From contig CAUYUJ010015727.1 of assembly GCA_963575745.1 (NCBI GenBank), positions 963,320-1,023,344 on the forward strand: DNA of 60,025 bases, in the 5' to 3' direction. The notes below the pieces were generated by a model, which had not been told where the DNA came from, ran no database searches, and saw only the letters and a program-made list of their open reading frames with translations. Below, piece after piece: positions 1 to 11,535 of this stretch. Every line of letters starts with the position of its first letter. Position 1 is the stretch's first letter. Position numbers and translations under genes: made by a program. This DNA is from Prorocentrum cordatum. Its lineage: Eukaryota > Sar > Dinophyceae > Prorocentrales > Prorocentraceae.

Positions 1-210
1 CACACACACACATACGAAGAACCACGCGCACCCACGCACACACACACGCTACACACGCACACACGCGCACACACGCGCACACACACACGCACACACACGC
101 ACACACATGCTCACACACGCCCAAGCACATCTACACTCCCCCCCACACGCACACATACGCACACAAGCACGCACACGCACGCACGCACACATACACATAC
201 ACACACACAC
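1..210. repeat. CA-rich microsatellite
   Basis: Alternating (CA)n and CACG-containing dinucleotide tract running off the left edge. Frames across it give only Cys/Val/Arg or His/Thr strings and are not genes. Confidence 0.95.
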
Positions 211-601
211 TAGGTTAACACATGCCCTGAGTCGGCGACTTCGAAGGGTGTAGTTTACAAAGGGTGTGATTAACAACCCGCACCCTGGGTGGCCGGCGAG
301 GACCTCGACCGAGCTTTCCGCCGTGTCCCCGAGACGGCCCGACGAGGGCAACGTGATGATCCTAAAACCCCAACCGACGCAGACCGCAAACCATACCCCT
401 GGCGTACCCATACCCTGGCGTAGCTCGGAACCGCCCGCACCTACGGTAGCTGGGCCCTGTCCCACGAGGCTTCGCAGAAACGCCACAGGACAACGTGCAG
501 TGTATAATCTTCTGGCTGCTTCTCCTGGCGACGGGTGTTGAACAAACATATAAGCTGTGTTTGGGCCGCCATTTGCCACGAGGTGGTGGACAAATATATC
601 A
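211..601. other. Unassigned DNA
   Basis: No gene, RNA or clear repeat recognised. Short frames on both strands lack any familiar motif. Confidence 0.5.
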
Positions 602-663
602 TAGCATAGCGGGTATACAACCTGTGTGGCCGTCGACTGACAATCACCGACCCCAGGGCCCCT
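602..663 (+). repeat. 62-bp direct repeat, left copy
   Basis: Begins TAGCATAGCGGGTATACAAC and ends at the GACCCCAGGGCCCC block. A diverged copy lies at about 812-873, just beyond the small inverted-repeat element at 668-810, so the pair brackets that element. Confidence 0.75.
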
Positions 664-667
664 AGCG

Positions 668-810
668 TTAGGTCGGGCGTGTCCCCCTACAGTCGGGTTT
701 TGGACGACAAATTGAACATTTTCAAAAATACAAAACAATTGTCAAAATAGAAAATTCGTTTCTCGACTCTTCTTGAATATTCCTCCTGTAGAGGCATACG
801 CCCGACTTAA
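668..810. mobile_element. MITE-1 copy 1 (short TIR element)
   Basis: Starts TTAGGTCGGGCGTG and ends CGCCCGACTTAA, so the ends are inverted repeats, with an AT-rich interior and the conserved inner block GAATATTCCTCCTGTAGAGG near the right end. The flanking octamers CCCTAGCG and CCATAGCA match at 6 of 8, as expected for an old 8-bp target-site duplication. Related copies are at 21970-22130 and 26061-26225, and a left half at 13656-13740. No coding capacity; it would depend on a transposase elsewhere. Confidence 0.8.
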
Positions 811-811
811 C

Positions 812-873
812 CATAGCATGGTGGGCATACAACCTGTGTGGTCGCCGACTGAGGATCACTGACCCCAGGGCCC
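812..873 (+). repeat. 62-bp direct repeat, right copy
   Basis: Second copy of 602-663, starting CATAGCATGGTGGGCATACA and ending with the same GACCCCAGGGCCCC block. Several transitions separate the copies. Confidence 0.75.
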
Positions 874-2039
874 CCAACGACGCCGCGGCTGCCCTCCCCG
901 CCCGACACTGACTCTGCCGCCGCCGCCGCCCTCCCCCCCTCCCTTGGGGCCCCCGAGAGGCAGCGGTCCCCCCCTCGCCCAGCCAGGTCCCGAAGGGCCC
1001 CTCCCCGGCCGAAGGCGAAGACGCACGACCCAGAGATCCGACGCATTGACAAACTCAAGATGGAGGTTTTTCGCAGCTCTCGGCCTCCAAGGGCCCTCGC
1101 CGGGCCCCAAGACCGTCAAATAAGAACTCGAGACGAAAAAACAGGTCCTCGGGAATGGGTCGAGACTTCCGGGGACCACGTATTGATCAGATCACGACGG
1201 CGGATCTCTGGGGAGGCCGCGCGGGCCGCCCCCACAGGCAACACCTAAGCTCAGCCCGAAAGAGTTCGGCCGGGCCGAGCCTCGGCCAGGAAGAGCTCGG
1301 CCAAGCTGGACTCGGCCAGCCGATCTCGGCCAGGCCGGGCCCGGCGAAGCTGAATTCGGCCCGAGCCGAGTTCAGCCTGGCCGAATTGAGCTCTGTCCCC
1401 AAGTCAAGCCCCCAGCCCAGCCAGAAGAGGGAGAAGGAGGGGGAGAAGAGGGGTAGTAAAAACGCAACGACGCTGCTTTGCCCCGAGGCATCTATCACGT
1501 GTGCGACTTTACACGGTTTCGCGTGAGCGGGAACACCCCGCTCCCATATCTGTCTCACTGTCACTGATCATGTTAACGCCGAGACAGACGCTCTCCACGA
1601 ATCAGCCAGCACGTGCGCGACTTGAAACTGACTCGCGTGTGCGGAACCCCCTTGCTCCGACCAGTGGAAAGGAAACAATTCAGGCAGGAAGATCGGACGA
1701 GCAGGAAGGCTCGCATGAAGGAGACCCACGGCAGCTGCCAGGACACTTGTGAGGGCAACCCGAGACAGGGCGGCGAACGGGACGGCGAGAGCGCGCGTGC
1801 GGACGGGTCCTGGGGCTTGAAAGTCCACAGCGCGGACTCCTGAATGGTCGCCTTCGGCAGTGCGCGGCAGGCGGGCGAGACGAGCTGGCGAGGGCGAGCC
1901 GTCCTGGATTCACTGCTTGGGGGCGGGGGATCTCCATGAGCACCCCCCCCCCCCGTCGAGCCGCTGGGGGCGCGTGGAGGTGTCGACCGCGCTGCAGAGC
2001 GGCGGAGATGGGGGGCTGTGCTGCTCGGTCGCGCTGCCA
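874..2039. other. Unassigned GC-rich DNA with GGCCGAG-type short repeats
   Basis: Between about 1250 and 1400 the sequence is a cluster of short partly palindromic words built on CTCGGCC/GGCCGAG. The rest shows no gene. Open frames on both strands are low in complexity and overlap each other. Confidence 0.5.
1061..1180 (+). repeat. Dispersed repeat family 2, copy 1
   Basis: Shares an ordered series of blocks (GGTTTTTCG, CTCGCCGGGCCCC, GACCGTCAAA, GACTTCCGGGGAC) with 22970-23085. The function is unknown. Confidence 0.7.
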
Positions 2040-2133
2040 GGGCACACGCGCACACGGCCACACGTACACACGCCACGCACACGCACGCACGCACGCACGC
2101 ACGCAGACACGCACACACACACACACAGACACA

Positions 2134-2182
<49 letters not shown>

Positions 2183-3125
2183 CCACACGCACACACACGC
2201 ACAGACAGACACACACAGGCACACAGACACACAGGCACACAGACACACAGACAGACACACAGACAGACACGCAGACAGACACACACAGACACACACAGAC
2301 ACACAAAGGAACTGACAGACACAGACCCACAGACACACAGACCCACACAGACACACAGACAGACAGACACACAGACCTGCACACACACAGCCATGCAGAC
2401 ACACACACAGACACAGACAGACACAAGCAGACACACACAGATACGCACACTGACACACACACACACACATACACACATACCTACATATCCACAGACCTGC
2501 AGACACACATACAAACCCACACAGACACACAGACAGACACACAGACACACACACACACAGACACACACACACACAGAGACACACACAGACCCACAGGCAC
2601 ACAGGCACACAGACACACAGGCACACAGACGCACAGGCACGCAGTCACACGCACACACGCACACACGTACACACGCACACGCACGCACACGCGCACACAC
2701 GCGCGCACGCACACAAGCACGAACGCACGACCACAAGAGCGTACACACGCACACACGCACACATATCACACGCACACACGCGCACACGCATGTACGCACA
2801 CACGCACGCACGCGCACACGCACATACGCACGCACGCACACACGCGCACACGCACACACGCGCACACGCACACACGCACACACGCGCACACGATCACACG
2901 CACACACGCACGCACGCACGCACGCACGCACACACGCACGGACACGCGCACACACGCACACACGCACACACGCACACACGCGCACACGAACGTACGCACA
3001 CACGCACGCACGCGCACACGCACACACGCACACACGCATAGACGCACAGAAATACAGACGCACAAACGGACACACCCGCACACCCGCACACCCGCACGCC
3101 CGCACACCCGCGCACACACAAACGC
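2040..3125. repeat. 1.1-kb CA/CACG/CAGA microsatellite complex
   Basis: Blocks of (CA)n, (CACG)n and (CAGA)n follow one another with local homogenisation. This produces very long spurious frames on both strands (His/Thr on plus, Cys/Val on minus), none with protein-like composition. Confidence 0.97.
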
Positions 3126-3300
3126 CCACACACCATCTTCCGCCTCATCCTTCTCCACCTCCTCCTCCTACTCACTCCTACTCCTCCTACTCCTTCACCA
3201 CCTCTTCTCGCCTCCTCCTCGTTCTCCTCCTCCTCTTCCTCGTTGTCCTCTTCCCCCTCCTGCTCCTGCCCAGTCTCCTCCTCGACCTCCTCACCAAAGC
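3126..3300. repeat. CTC-rich polypyrimidine tract
   Basis: Irregular CTC/CTT repeats with strong strand asymmetry. Confidence 0.9.
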
Positions 3301-4145
3301 AGCTCTAAGATGGGCATCGCTTCAGGAGGGGGAGGCGGGGAGGCGCGAAGCGTCGAGAGACATCTGGCACCCTCGCTTCGCCGCTGCCCCGTGAGGTTGC
3401 ACTCTGGCAGTGGGGATCGCGAAGACCTCCCGCGCAGAACCCCTCGAGGGAAGAGGTAGGAGGAAAAGGAGGAGGAGGAGGAGGAGGAGGAGTACGGAGG
3501 AGTACGGAGGGGCAGGAAGGGAACGGGTGCCGTTGGAAAAGAGGCCTGGACCCCGGGGCCTCCCCCCAGGACCAGGTTCTCCTCCTGGGCCATCTTCTGG
3601 CCGTCCAGGGGCCAGCGGAGGGCCCTGGGAGGCCACAAAGAAAACGGCCGACCTTGGGACCCGTTTCCCTCAGGACCCTCCTCCTTCATGGCGACCCTCC
3701 CCAGACGGCCAAGATACTTACCGTTGCTCGGACGTCCATTCACCGTGCATTTGTCGCTGTCGTGCGTGTTTTTTTTTGTTTGCTTGATGGTCCAGGATGC
3801 TCCTCGATGGTCCTCGCCCATGAAAACAGGCACACGTCCGAGCGATGCCAAGGATATGATCTGATATGATGAAGACCAGACGGGCACGCCCCCCAGAAGC
3901 CCTGGTAGGATCAGGCATCGCCAGCAGCACGAGCCAAGTCCTGCGACGCGCGTCGGCCCACCAACTCGAGAGCTTGGCTTGGTGAGGATGGCAGCAAACA
4001 TGCTTCAACTCGCCTGTGGTCTCGGCCCACCGAAACTCAACACCTTTTTACCTAACAGCTTTTGCTGATGGGCTTCTAGAGAGCATCTTGACGCCCCAGG
4101 GGGGTCTGGGCGGGATCCGGACAAAACCAGACAACAGGGGCAGCC
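3301..4145. other. Unassigned DNA
   Basis: A purine-rich GGA tract near 3455-3500. Otherwise no recognisable gene or repeat. Confidence 0.5.
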
Positions 4146-4147
4146 CC

Positions 4148-4593
4148 AGGAATCCTCAGGAATTCTTAGGAATTCTTAGGAATCCTTAGGAATCCATTCC
4201 CAGAACACCATTCCCAGGCCACATTTTGAATGCCCAGAACTAACTGTAGGCCACTTTCTTCGTGTTCCCAGAACACCATTCCCAGGCCACATTTTGAATG
4301 CCCAAAGCCAACTGTAGGCCACTTCGTGTTCGTCGTCTTCCCAAAACACCATTCCCAGGCCACATTTGGAATGCCCGGAGCCAACTGTAGGCCACTTCGT
4401 GTTCTTCGTGTTCCCAGAACACCATTCCCAACCCACATTTGGAATGCCCGGAGCCAACTGTAGGCCACTTCGTGTTCTTCGTGTTCCCAGAACACAATTC
4501 CTGTACCATATTCTGATTGTCCAGAACCAACTGTGGGCCACTTCGTGATCTTCGTGTTCCCAAAACACCAGTCCTGTGCCATATTTTGAATGC
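4148..4593 (+). repeat. Minisatellite, units of about 67-76 bp
   Basis: Six or so diverged units, each containing TTCCCAGAACACCATTCCCA, a block ending TTGAATGCCC and AACTGTAGGCCACTT. It is preceded by short AGGAATTCTT repeats. Confidence 0.9.
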
Positions 4594-5690
4594 CCGAGCT
4601 GAGGCAGGCTGAGGCCGAGGCAGGCTGAGGCTGAGGCTGAGGCACGCCGAGGCAGGCTGAGGCTGAGGCTGAGGCTGAGGCTGAGGCTGAGGCAGGCTGA
4701 GGCTGAGGCAGGCTGCAGGCTGAGGCTGAGGCTGAGGCTGAGGCTGAGGCAGGCTGAGGCTGAGGCAGGCTGAGACTGAGGCTGAGGCAGGCTGAGGCTG
4801 AGGCTGAGGCTGATGTAGGCTAAGGCTGAGAGGCTGACGCTGAGACTGAGGCAGGCTGAGGCTAGGGCCGAGGCAGGCTGAGGTTGAGGCTGAGGCAAGC
4901 CGAGGCAGGCTGAGGCTGAGGCTGAAGCTGAGGCAGGCTGAGGCTGAGGCAGGCTGAGGCTGTGGCAAGCTGCGGCTGAGGCAGGCTGAGGCTGAGGCTG
5001 ATGCAGGCTGAGGCTGAGGCAGGCTGAGGCTGAGGCCGAGGCAGGCTGAGGCTGAGGCTGAGGCTGATGCTGAGGCAGGCTGAGGCTGAGACAGGCTGAG
5101 GCTGAGGCTGAGGCAGGCTGATGCTGAGGCCGAGGCAGGCTGAGGCTGAGGCTGAGGCAAGCCGAGGCAGGCTGAGGCTGAGGCTGAGGGTGATGCTGAG
5201 GCAGGCTGAGGCTGAGACAGGCTGAGGCTGAGGCTGAGGCAGGCTGAGGCTGAGGCCGAGGCAGGCTGAGGCTGAGGCAGGCTCAGTCCGAGACAGGCTG
5301 AGGCTGAGACTGAGGCTGAGACTGAGGATGAGGCCGAGGCAGGCCGAAACTGAGACAAGGTGAGGCTGAATGGGGAGGGGGGGAAGGAGGGGGGGGGGAG
5401 GGGAGGCCGAGGCAGGCTGAGGCCGAGGCAGGCTGAGGCCGAGGCAGGCTGAGGCTGAGGCTGAGGCAAGCCGAGGCAGGCTGAGGCTGAGGCTGAGGCT
5501 GAGGCTGAGGCTGGCTGAGGTTGAGGCAGGCTGAGGCTGAGGCTGACGCAGGCTGAGGCCGAGGCAGGCTGAGGCTGAGGCTGAGGCAGGCTGAGGCTGA
5601 GGCCGAGGCAGGCTGAGGCTGAGGCTGAGGCTGAGGCTGAGGCAAGCCGAGGCAGGCTGAGGCTGAGGCTGAAACTGAGGCAGGCTGAGG
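4594..5690 (+). repeat. GGCTGA hexamer array
   Basis: About 1.1 kb of GAGGCTGAGGCAGGCTGA-type hexamer repeats with C/T variants. The minus strand would encode Pro-Gln-Pro-Ala-Ser-Ala strings, which is a period-6 artefact. Confidence 0.97.
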
Positions 5691-5930
5691 CATCCGTAGG
5701 AATCCATAGGAATCCTTAGGAATCCGTAGGAATCCGTAGGCATCCTTAGGAATCCGTAGGCATAGTTAAGCATCCTCAGGAATCCTTAGGAATCCTCCGG
5801 ATTCCCTAGGAATCCTTAGGAATCCCTAGGAATCCCTAGGAACCAGGATTCCTAAGGATGCCTAAGGTTTCCTAAGGGTTCCTATGGATTCCTAAGGATG
5901 CCTAAGGATGCCTAAGGAATCCCTAGGACT
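5691..5930. repeat. TAGGAATCC array that changes orientation
   Basis: Repeats of TAGGAATCCT run to about 5845, after which the reverse complement (ATTCCTAAGGATGCCTAAGG) takes over. The array is therefore an inverted repeat able to form a long hairpin. The same word occurs at 4150-4200, on the other side of the GGCTGA array. Confidence 0.85.
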
Positions 5931-6275
5931 TGCGACTATCATTGCGAATGCGACTGCGACTGCGAGAACAGCAAAATTCTACAACTGGATTCTCACCTGA
6001 ATCTTAAGGGGAATGCTTCCAGATATGCTTATACACATCGCTGTTAGGTTGCTTTGCCGGGATAATCTTAATAAAGACCTCCAACGCCCTTGTATCATAC
6101 CATTAACCAAAGAATGCTGCACGAACGGCTGCGGATCTCTTCCCGCTTGCCAATGGTCTCGGTCAACCCAGACTCAACACGTCCACGTCTGACTTGTCCG
6201 GTCCGCCCCCGTCCTGGCAAGGACCTCCCAGCCGTGGATCCTCTGCTTGAGCAGGGACCAGCCGTCTGGCATTCC

Positions 6276-6449
6276 TATAGTCCTACCACGAAATGTTCTT
6301 AGAACCCCACAGAGTTCTAAGACCAAAAACAATGTTCTTGAAACATTAACCCGATGTGTTAAACACAAGACAGTCTCAACCATAAATGTGCTAAGAACAT
6401 TTCGTGGAAACCTCAACAGGTTCTTCGAACATTGTTTGGTAGGGCTATA
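6276..6449. mobile_element. Inverted-repeat element family 3, copy 1
   Basis: Ends TATAGTCCTACCA and TGGTAGGGCTATA are inverted repeats, and the interior is rich in GTTCTTAGAAC-like palindromes. The second copy at 48597-48768 is also similar outside the ends (GCGAGCC, GACGCTTCGCCACTGCTT), so the duplicated unit is larger than the TIR element. Confidence 0.8.
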
Positions 6450-6489
6450 AGCGAGCCAGGACGCTTCGCCACTGCTTCATCTGCTCGGC

Positions 6490-7021
6490 TAGAATGTGCT
6501 TCAACATGTATTCCTTCGACAGCCCGGCCTCCGCGAGAAGGCGGAACGGGTGTTTGGAGGGGGAACAAGAATCTCCCTGGAGCACCTTGAAGGCCCCTTG
6601 AGGCGCTCAGGGGGGCCAACACAAGCAAACAATACACAAAAGAAAGCCTAGAGCATCGAACCCTGGAAACCTCGACGACGACACGAAGCCAGCAGTCCCT
6701 TCCTCGGCGGGGCGGTGGATGGACCTCGCAGAGGGCATTCTCCACCACGCCACAGCGTGCTGAGCTTGGTCAGGCACCCCACAACGTTCCCAACGACCTT
6801 CCCGACGCCTCCGCCGGCCGACGGCCCTCCCACGACGACCCCCCCACGACGACCCCCCACGACGGCCCCCCCCACGACGAACCCGGCAAACGCCACCCAC
6901 TCCAGCCCTCCCTCGGGTTCGAGGGTTCTGGTGGAGTCAAAAAATACACGATACCTCCGAATGGGGGACGGGTCACGGGTGCCCGCCCAAGTTCGGCAGC
7001 CGCTTCCCGGGCAAAAGTACT
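6490..7021. other. Unassigned DNA
   Basis: Contains a short CCCACGACGAC repeat at 6825-6885. No gene recognised. Confidence 0.45.
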
Positions 7022-7181
7022 CGCTGGTCGGAAGAAACAAATAAAAACATGAAGTAGGAAGGCGGATAAAGTAGATTGGGTCCGGGCCCTCCCAGATAAT
7101 CACAAAGCATACAGCAAGCGCACTTCGACGCTCGAAGAAGGAAGGCGCTTGAAGTAGATTGGGATATGGGAATCCCCAAAT
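7022..7181 (+). repeat. Dispersed repeat family 4, copy 1
   Basis: About 160 bp with two internal direct repeats of the type GAAGTAGGAAGGCG followed by AAGTAGATTGG, ending near GGAATCCCCAAA. Other copies are at 9145-9310 and 22333-22490. No inverted ends and no coding capacity are visible. Confidence 0.8.
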
Positions 7182-7339
7182 AGCTATTTCCAACGACTGG
7201 CGTGTTCACTATCTGCACATAAATGCAACCTTCCCAGGTCACGAAAGTGTGTCAGGGCTATGGCTTCTCATCACGGGGGGGGGGGGGACGGGGAGAGGGT
7301 GCCCCCCCGCCCTGGTCTGGCAGCCGCTGTCCCTGGTGA

Positions 7340-8060
7340 AGAACGCAAGCGATTCTCACCATTCCAGCCTTCCCATGTCACGGGCGTGTACAGTGAAACC
7401 GTATATTAAGGACGGGTGGCGAGGACGCAAGACCCTTGGAGGCCGAAACTGTGATTTTTGTTGGGCGGCGGGCGACCAACACCCAAATGGCAACGGCAAA
7501 GGACGGGCCGCAGAGGCAAGGACACAAGGATACCTTAGAAACAGCGCGCGTCCTTACAATGCGCGTTGACCGTAACAGGGCCATCGGATTGTCATCACGA
7601 GGGGGGCGGGAAGAGGGTGCCCGCCCCAGGCCAGCAGCCGTGGTGCCTGGTGAAGGGCGGAGGTCTCACCACTCCAGCCTTCCCAGCTCACGAGCGTGTG
7701 GCAGGGCCAGCGGGTTCTCACCATGCCATCCTTCCCAGGTCAAGGAAGTGCCGCGGTACCATTAGGTTCTTTCTCCCCACCTCAACTTTTCCAGGTAAGT
7801 CCGACAGCCGTTTTCCATGATAAGACAGTATTCTTACCATTCCAGCCTTCCCAGGTCACGAGCGTATGGCAGGATCATCGGGTTCTCACCATTTCGCCCT
7901 CCCCACGAGCTTGTGGCAGGTCCATCGAATTCTCAACATATGATCCTTCCCAGGTCACGGACGCGTGGCAGGGCCATGGGAGTCTCACCACTTCAGCTTT
8001 CCCAAGTCACGAACGTATGGCAGGGCCGAAGGATTATCATCAAGTTTTCCAGGATAGGTC
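7340..8060 (+). repeat. Degenerate minisatellite, unit about 50-65 bp
   Basis: Repeated phrase TTCTCACCATTCCAGCCTTC then CCAGGTCACGAGCGTGTGGCA, spaced irregularly at 7355, 7665, 7710, 7835, 7885, 7930 and 7985. Confidence 0.85.
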
Positions 8061-8187
8061 CACTACAGAGTCATTGTGATCAACCCCTTTGCTAATATCA
8101 GTGTGCGTCGCTGAGGTCATGTATTACTTCCTGTAAGTGTCGTTACCTCGGGGGGGATTGTGGCCACGGGTAACAGCAACGCTTGGG

Positions 8188-8233
8188 CGGAGTGGAGCAC
8201 GTCTTAAAGCCGCTTTAGACGTGCTCCACTCCG
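8188..8233. repeat. Near-perfect 46-bp palindrome
   Basis: The left arm CGGAGTGGAGCACGTCTTAA and its continuation are repeated in reverse complement with a single extra T in the left arm and almost no loop. The arms are about 22 bp. Confidence 0.9.
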
Positions 8234-9144
8234 AAGCTTTCAGCGAGGGTGCGATGCGACCGTCGGGTCACGCTCGAGCACCAAGTTGGGGGGGTCCAGG
8301 CCCACCGGCTACGCACGATCGTCACCGCTACCCCGGGGGGGAATTTGGCCTGGGTAGCGACCGCTACGCGCCAAGCGGAACAACAGAACGCCGCCTCTGA
8401 TGACGACGAGGCCCCCGGCCGCCCGCGCGCGAGGGCAGACTTCGCACACGCGCGCGGGGCCTCTGCGAGCAGGCGGAAGAGGTGCAGCTCCTGGCGGCGC
8501 ACGCGCGCGAACGCCCAGGCGGTGTTCGCGATGCCTGCGGGCAAGGGGGGAAGAAAACTGAGATCCTGGCGGCGACGAGCCCGAGGTGCAGAAACGGAAT
8601 AGCGGGAGGGCAAGAGCGCTAAAGGACCTCGACCGTGGATCCGACCTCCTCGACGAACAGGATAATAAAAGAAACAAAAACATAACATTAGCAGAACCAG
8701 AACCATAACCACAACTATACATATAATAAGAAGACGGCGGAGGAAGAACATTCCCTCAGATCCTGGTGTTGCAATGTTTTGCCAACAAGGCTTTTCCGCA
8801 CAATTTCGGGCCCCAGGAACACCACATACTCAAACGCACCAGAGGATACAGAACCGATCTCCCGGGGACTTCGTCCGTCCCATCGCGCCAGCCTTCAGTG
8901 TCGAACCCACGTCGAGCTCACGTCGGAGCACAGTAAGAAACAACAAACACTTACAAGGCAGGAGTGGTACGCTGAAGATGCAGAGTAATGTCAGCAGGCA
9001 ACTTCAAGGAGATGTTCGCAAGAGCGGCTAAGATATACTAAGCCCGTATAAAGGGGTCGTGAAGCTGGATGAAGCTGGCCTGAGCCCCGGAGGAAACTGG
9101 AGCAAGCCAAATGAACCGGGACAAAGCCAAACTAAAAGGATTAC
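8234..9144. other. Unassigned DNA
   Basis: A diverged direct repeat of the GTTACC..GGGGGGGATT..GGCC..GGGTAAC block at 8140-8190 recurs near 8325-8380 on the other side of the palindrome. No gene recognised. Confidence 0.45.
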
Positions 9145-9310
9145 CCATCGGCCAGAAGAAGTAGGTAGAAACACGAAGTAGGAAGGCGTTGGAAATAGAT
9201 TGGATTCCGCCCGCCCCCTAAAGAGGACGGAAAAGGTGAAGCGTGAAGCCACTCGATCATTGAAGTAGGAAGGCGCCTAAAGTAGATTTGAATCTGGGGA
9301 TCCAAAAATA
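9145..9310 (+). repeat. Dispersed repeat family 4, copy 2
   Basis: Same structure as 7022-7181, and closer to the copy at 22333-22490 (both carry CGCCCGCCCCCT or GCCCGCCCCCTGAAGAGG). Confidence 0.85.
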
Positions 9311-9416
9311 CGTAGCACTTCGCAGATGCAGTTGAGAGTGACGGGGCGGTGAGGACGTCGGCAGTCTGCGAGACTCTGGAGAAGCCCGCCGCAGGCACCG
9401 ATTTTCTCTTCAAACC

Positions 9417-9625
9417 AATGTGGATCGGTCGCGGGTGGGTCGCAAGTGGGTCGCTGGTGGGTCGCGGGTGGGTCGCGGGGTGGGTCGCGGGGTGGGTCGC
9501 GGGGTGGGTCGCGGGTGGGTCGCGGGTGGGTCGCGGGTGGGTCGCGGGGTGGGTCGCGGGGTGGGTTGGGGGGTGGGTGGCGGAGTGGGTCGCGGGGTGG
9601 GTCGCGGGTGGGTCGCGGGGGGAAC
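9417..9625 (+). repeat. GGGTGGGTCGC array (G-quadruplex prone)
   Basis: About 18 tandem units of GGGTGGGTCGC with one-base length variants. Runs of three or four G are spaced by one to five bases on the plus strand, which fits G-quadruplex rules. Confidence 0.95.
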
Positions 9626-10020
9626 GACGACAACGAACAACAACAACACCAACAACACCAACAGCAACAACAACAACAATAACAACAACACCAACAACAC
9701 CAACAACAACACCAACAACAACAACACCACCATCAACAGCAACAGCAACAGCAACAACAACAACGACAATACCACCACCAACAACAACAAATACAACAAC
9801 AATAACATCAACAACACCACCATTAACACCAACAACAACACCATTAACAACAACGGCATCCACAACACCACCACCAACAACACCAACAGCAACAGTAACA
9901 CACACCACAACAACAACAACATCAACACCAACACCAATAACAGCAACAGCAACAACACCAACACCAACAACAGACACAACAACAACAACAGCAACAACAA
10001 CAACGCAACACACACAATCC
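9626..10020 (+). repeat. CAA/ACC trinucleotide array
   Basis: AAC-based repeats with ACC and AGC interruptions begin directly after the G-rich array. Both strands have long low-complexity frames (Asn/Thr, Val/Leu), which are not genes. Confidence 0.95.
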
Positions 10021-11036
10021 TCACCACGGATTTTCACTTCAGCCACGCACCCAAGGACAATGAATGACCGTTCGGCTCCCTCACTCTGACCCACTTGTAA
10101 CGACCGATGGGTATGCCAGATGAGGCTAACTAAGATTCGACCGCGGACTGACAGCGCCGCTGAATCCGAAGGAATTGGCGGTCCCTCCCCTTCCCCACGT
10201 CCTCCCCAGAACCCTCTGTCCTCATCGCTTCTATCGCCGTCCTCCTGTCCTCCCTTCTCCCCATCCTCCGTCCTGAGCGGAGGACGGGGGCATCGAGGAA
10301 CGAGGAGGATGATCGGACGGAGGAAGGTCAAGGGGGGGATGGAGAACAGGAGAGGGCAGAGGACCGCTTGAGGATGGGGAGGAGGGGAAGAGCATCAAGA
10401 TGAGGAAGAGGGGGCGGAGGGCGGGGAAGATCTGGCGCGCAAGAGTTATCCACCAAAAGCTGTCATGGGAGCCCGTGCCGCCGAACTCAGCCAGGCCACG
10501 GTGTCGCAAACACAGGCCCCCGTCTCGGGACGCAGACCGCGGCAGACTCGCCCAACGTTGCTCGTCGGATGCTTCGTGGGCTGCCTGTGGCCCATAGCCG
10601 AGCAAACAAGCGGAGGATTGGGCGGCGCGCCCGGGGGGGAAGTGAAGAGGGGCGGGCCTCCTCGGAAGGCTCGGACGCCCCCCGGACTCCCGAGGAGTTT
10701 TCGAAGCCTTCCCCGACGACAATTAGAAGAACTTCGCAGCAGGCGCGAGGGCTCCTGAGAAGTCCCGCCGCCTTCTGAGAAGGTCTTCTCCTCTTCACTC
10801 CCCCCCCCTCGCTCGACGCTGAGCTCAATCCGCGGGCCACACCTCGGACCTCCGGGGCGGCCGCTCGGGACAACTCCGGGCCTCCCCGGAAAACGCTCTC
10901 GGCGGGGCGCGGCCGCCGGAACGCACCCCGAGGGCGGCAGACCGCCGAGAAGCTATACGAACCCGCCCGAGGACCTCGGGCCTCGAATGTTCCCCCCCCT
11001 CGCTCGTCGCCGAGGGACGGCGGAGGAGCGAGCGGA
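10021..11036. other. Unassigned GC-rich DNA
   Basis: Purine-rich stretches at 10290-10430. No recognisable gene or repeat pair. Confidence 0.5.
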
Positions 11037-11163
11037 CCGAAGGATTGCAAAAAAACCCTTCGACGAAGGATTGCAAAAAAACCCTTCGGCGAAGGATTGC
11101 AAAAAACCCTTCGAAGGTTTTTTTTTGCAATCCTTCGAAGGGTTTTTTTTGAAATCCTTCGGG
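11037..11163. repeat. 26-bp direct repeats followed by inverted copies
   Basis: Three head-to-tail copies of AAGGATTGCAAAAAAACCCT plus TTCGNCG are followed by reverse-complement copies (TTTTTTTGCAATCCTTCG), giving a hairpin of about 50 bp per arm. Confidence 0.92.
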
Positions 11164-11294
11164 CGACCGACGACGGCGGGACGAGGCAAGGCCGTGCGCG
11201 GACGGCGGCGGCGCAGCGGCGGCACGGCGGCGGCAGGGCGGCGAGGGGCCCCCGACCCTCTGCGCGGCGAGCGGCGGGAGGGTGGGCGGAGGAC

Positions 11295-11535
11295 GGCGGA
11301 GGAGGAGGCAGGAGGGGGGCGGGAGGAGGGAGGAGGGAGCAGGGAGCAGGGAGCAGGGAGGAGGAGGAGGAGGGAGGCAGGAGGGAGGAGGAGGAGAGGA
11401 GGAGGAGGAGGAGGAGGAGGAGGAGGAGGAGGAGGAGGAGGAGGAGGAGGAGGAGGAGGAGGAGGAGGAGGAGGAGGAGGAGGAGGAGGAGGAGGAGGAG
11501 GAGGAGGAGGAGGAGGAGGAGGAGGAGGAGGAGGA
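11295..11535 (+). repeat. GGA trinucleotide array
   Basis: An imperfect GGGAGCA/GGAGG part, then about 45 near-perfect GGA units (11395-11535). A homopurine mirror repeat of this type can form triplex DNA. Confidence 0.97.

Noticed and set aside
1030-1062. ATCCGACGCATTGAC..ACTCAAG before an ATG as an SL relict
   Set aside because: Only the first four and last six bases fit without gaps; below what chance could give.
1573-3459. Frames of up to 518 codons through the CA/CACG arrays
   Set aside because: Products are Cys/Val/Arg or His/Thr strings from dinucleotide repeats, open on several frames at once.
4240-5773. Pro-Gln-Pro-Ala-Ser repeat protein on minus
   Set aside because: Explained by the GGCTGA array; all frames read through equally.
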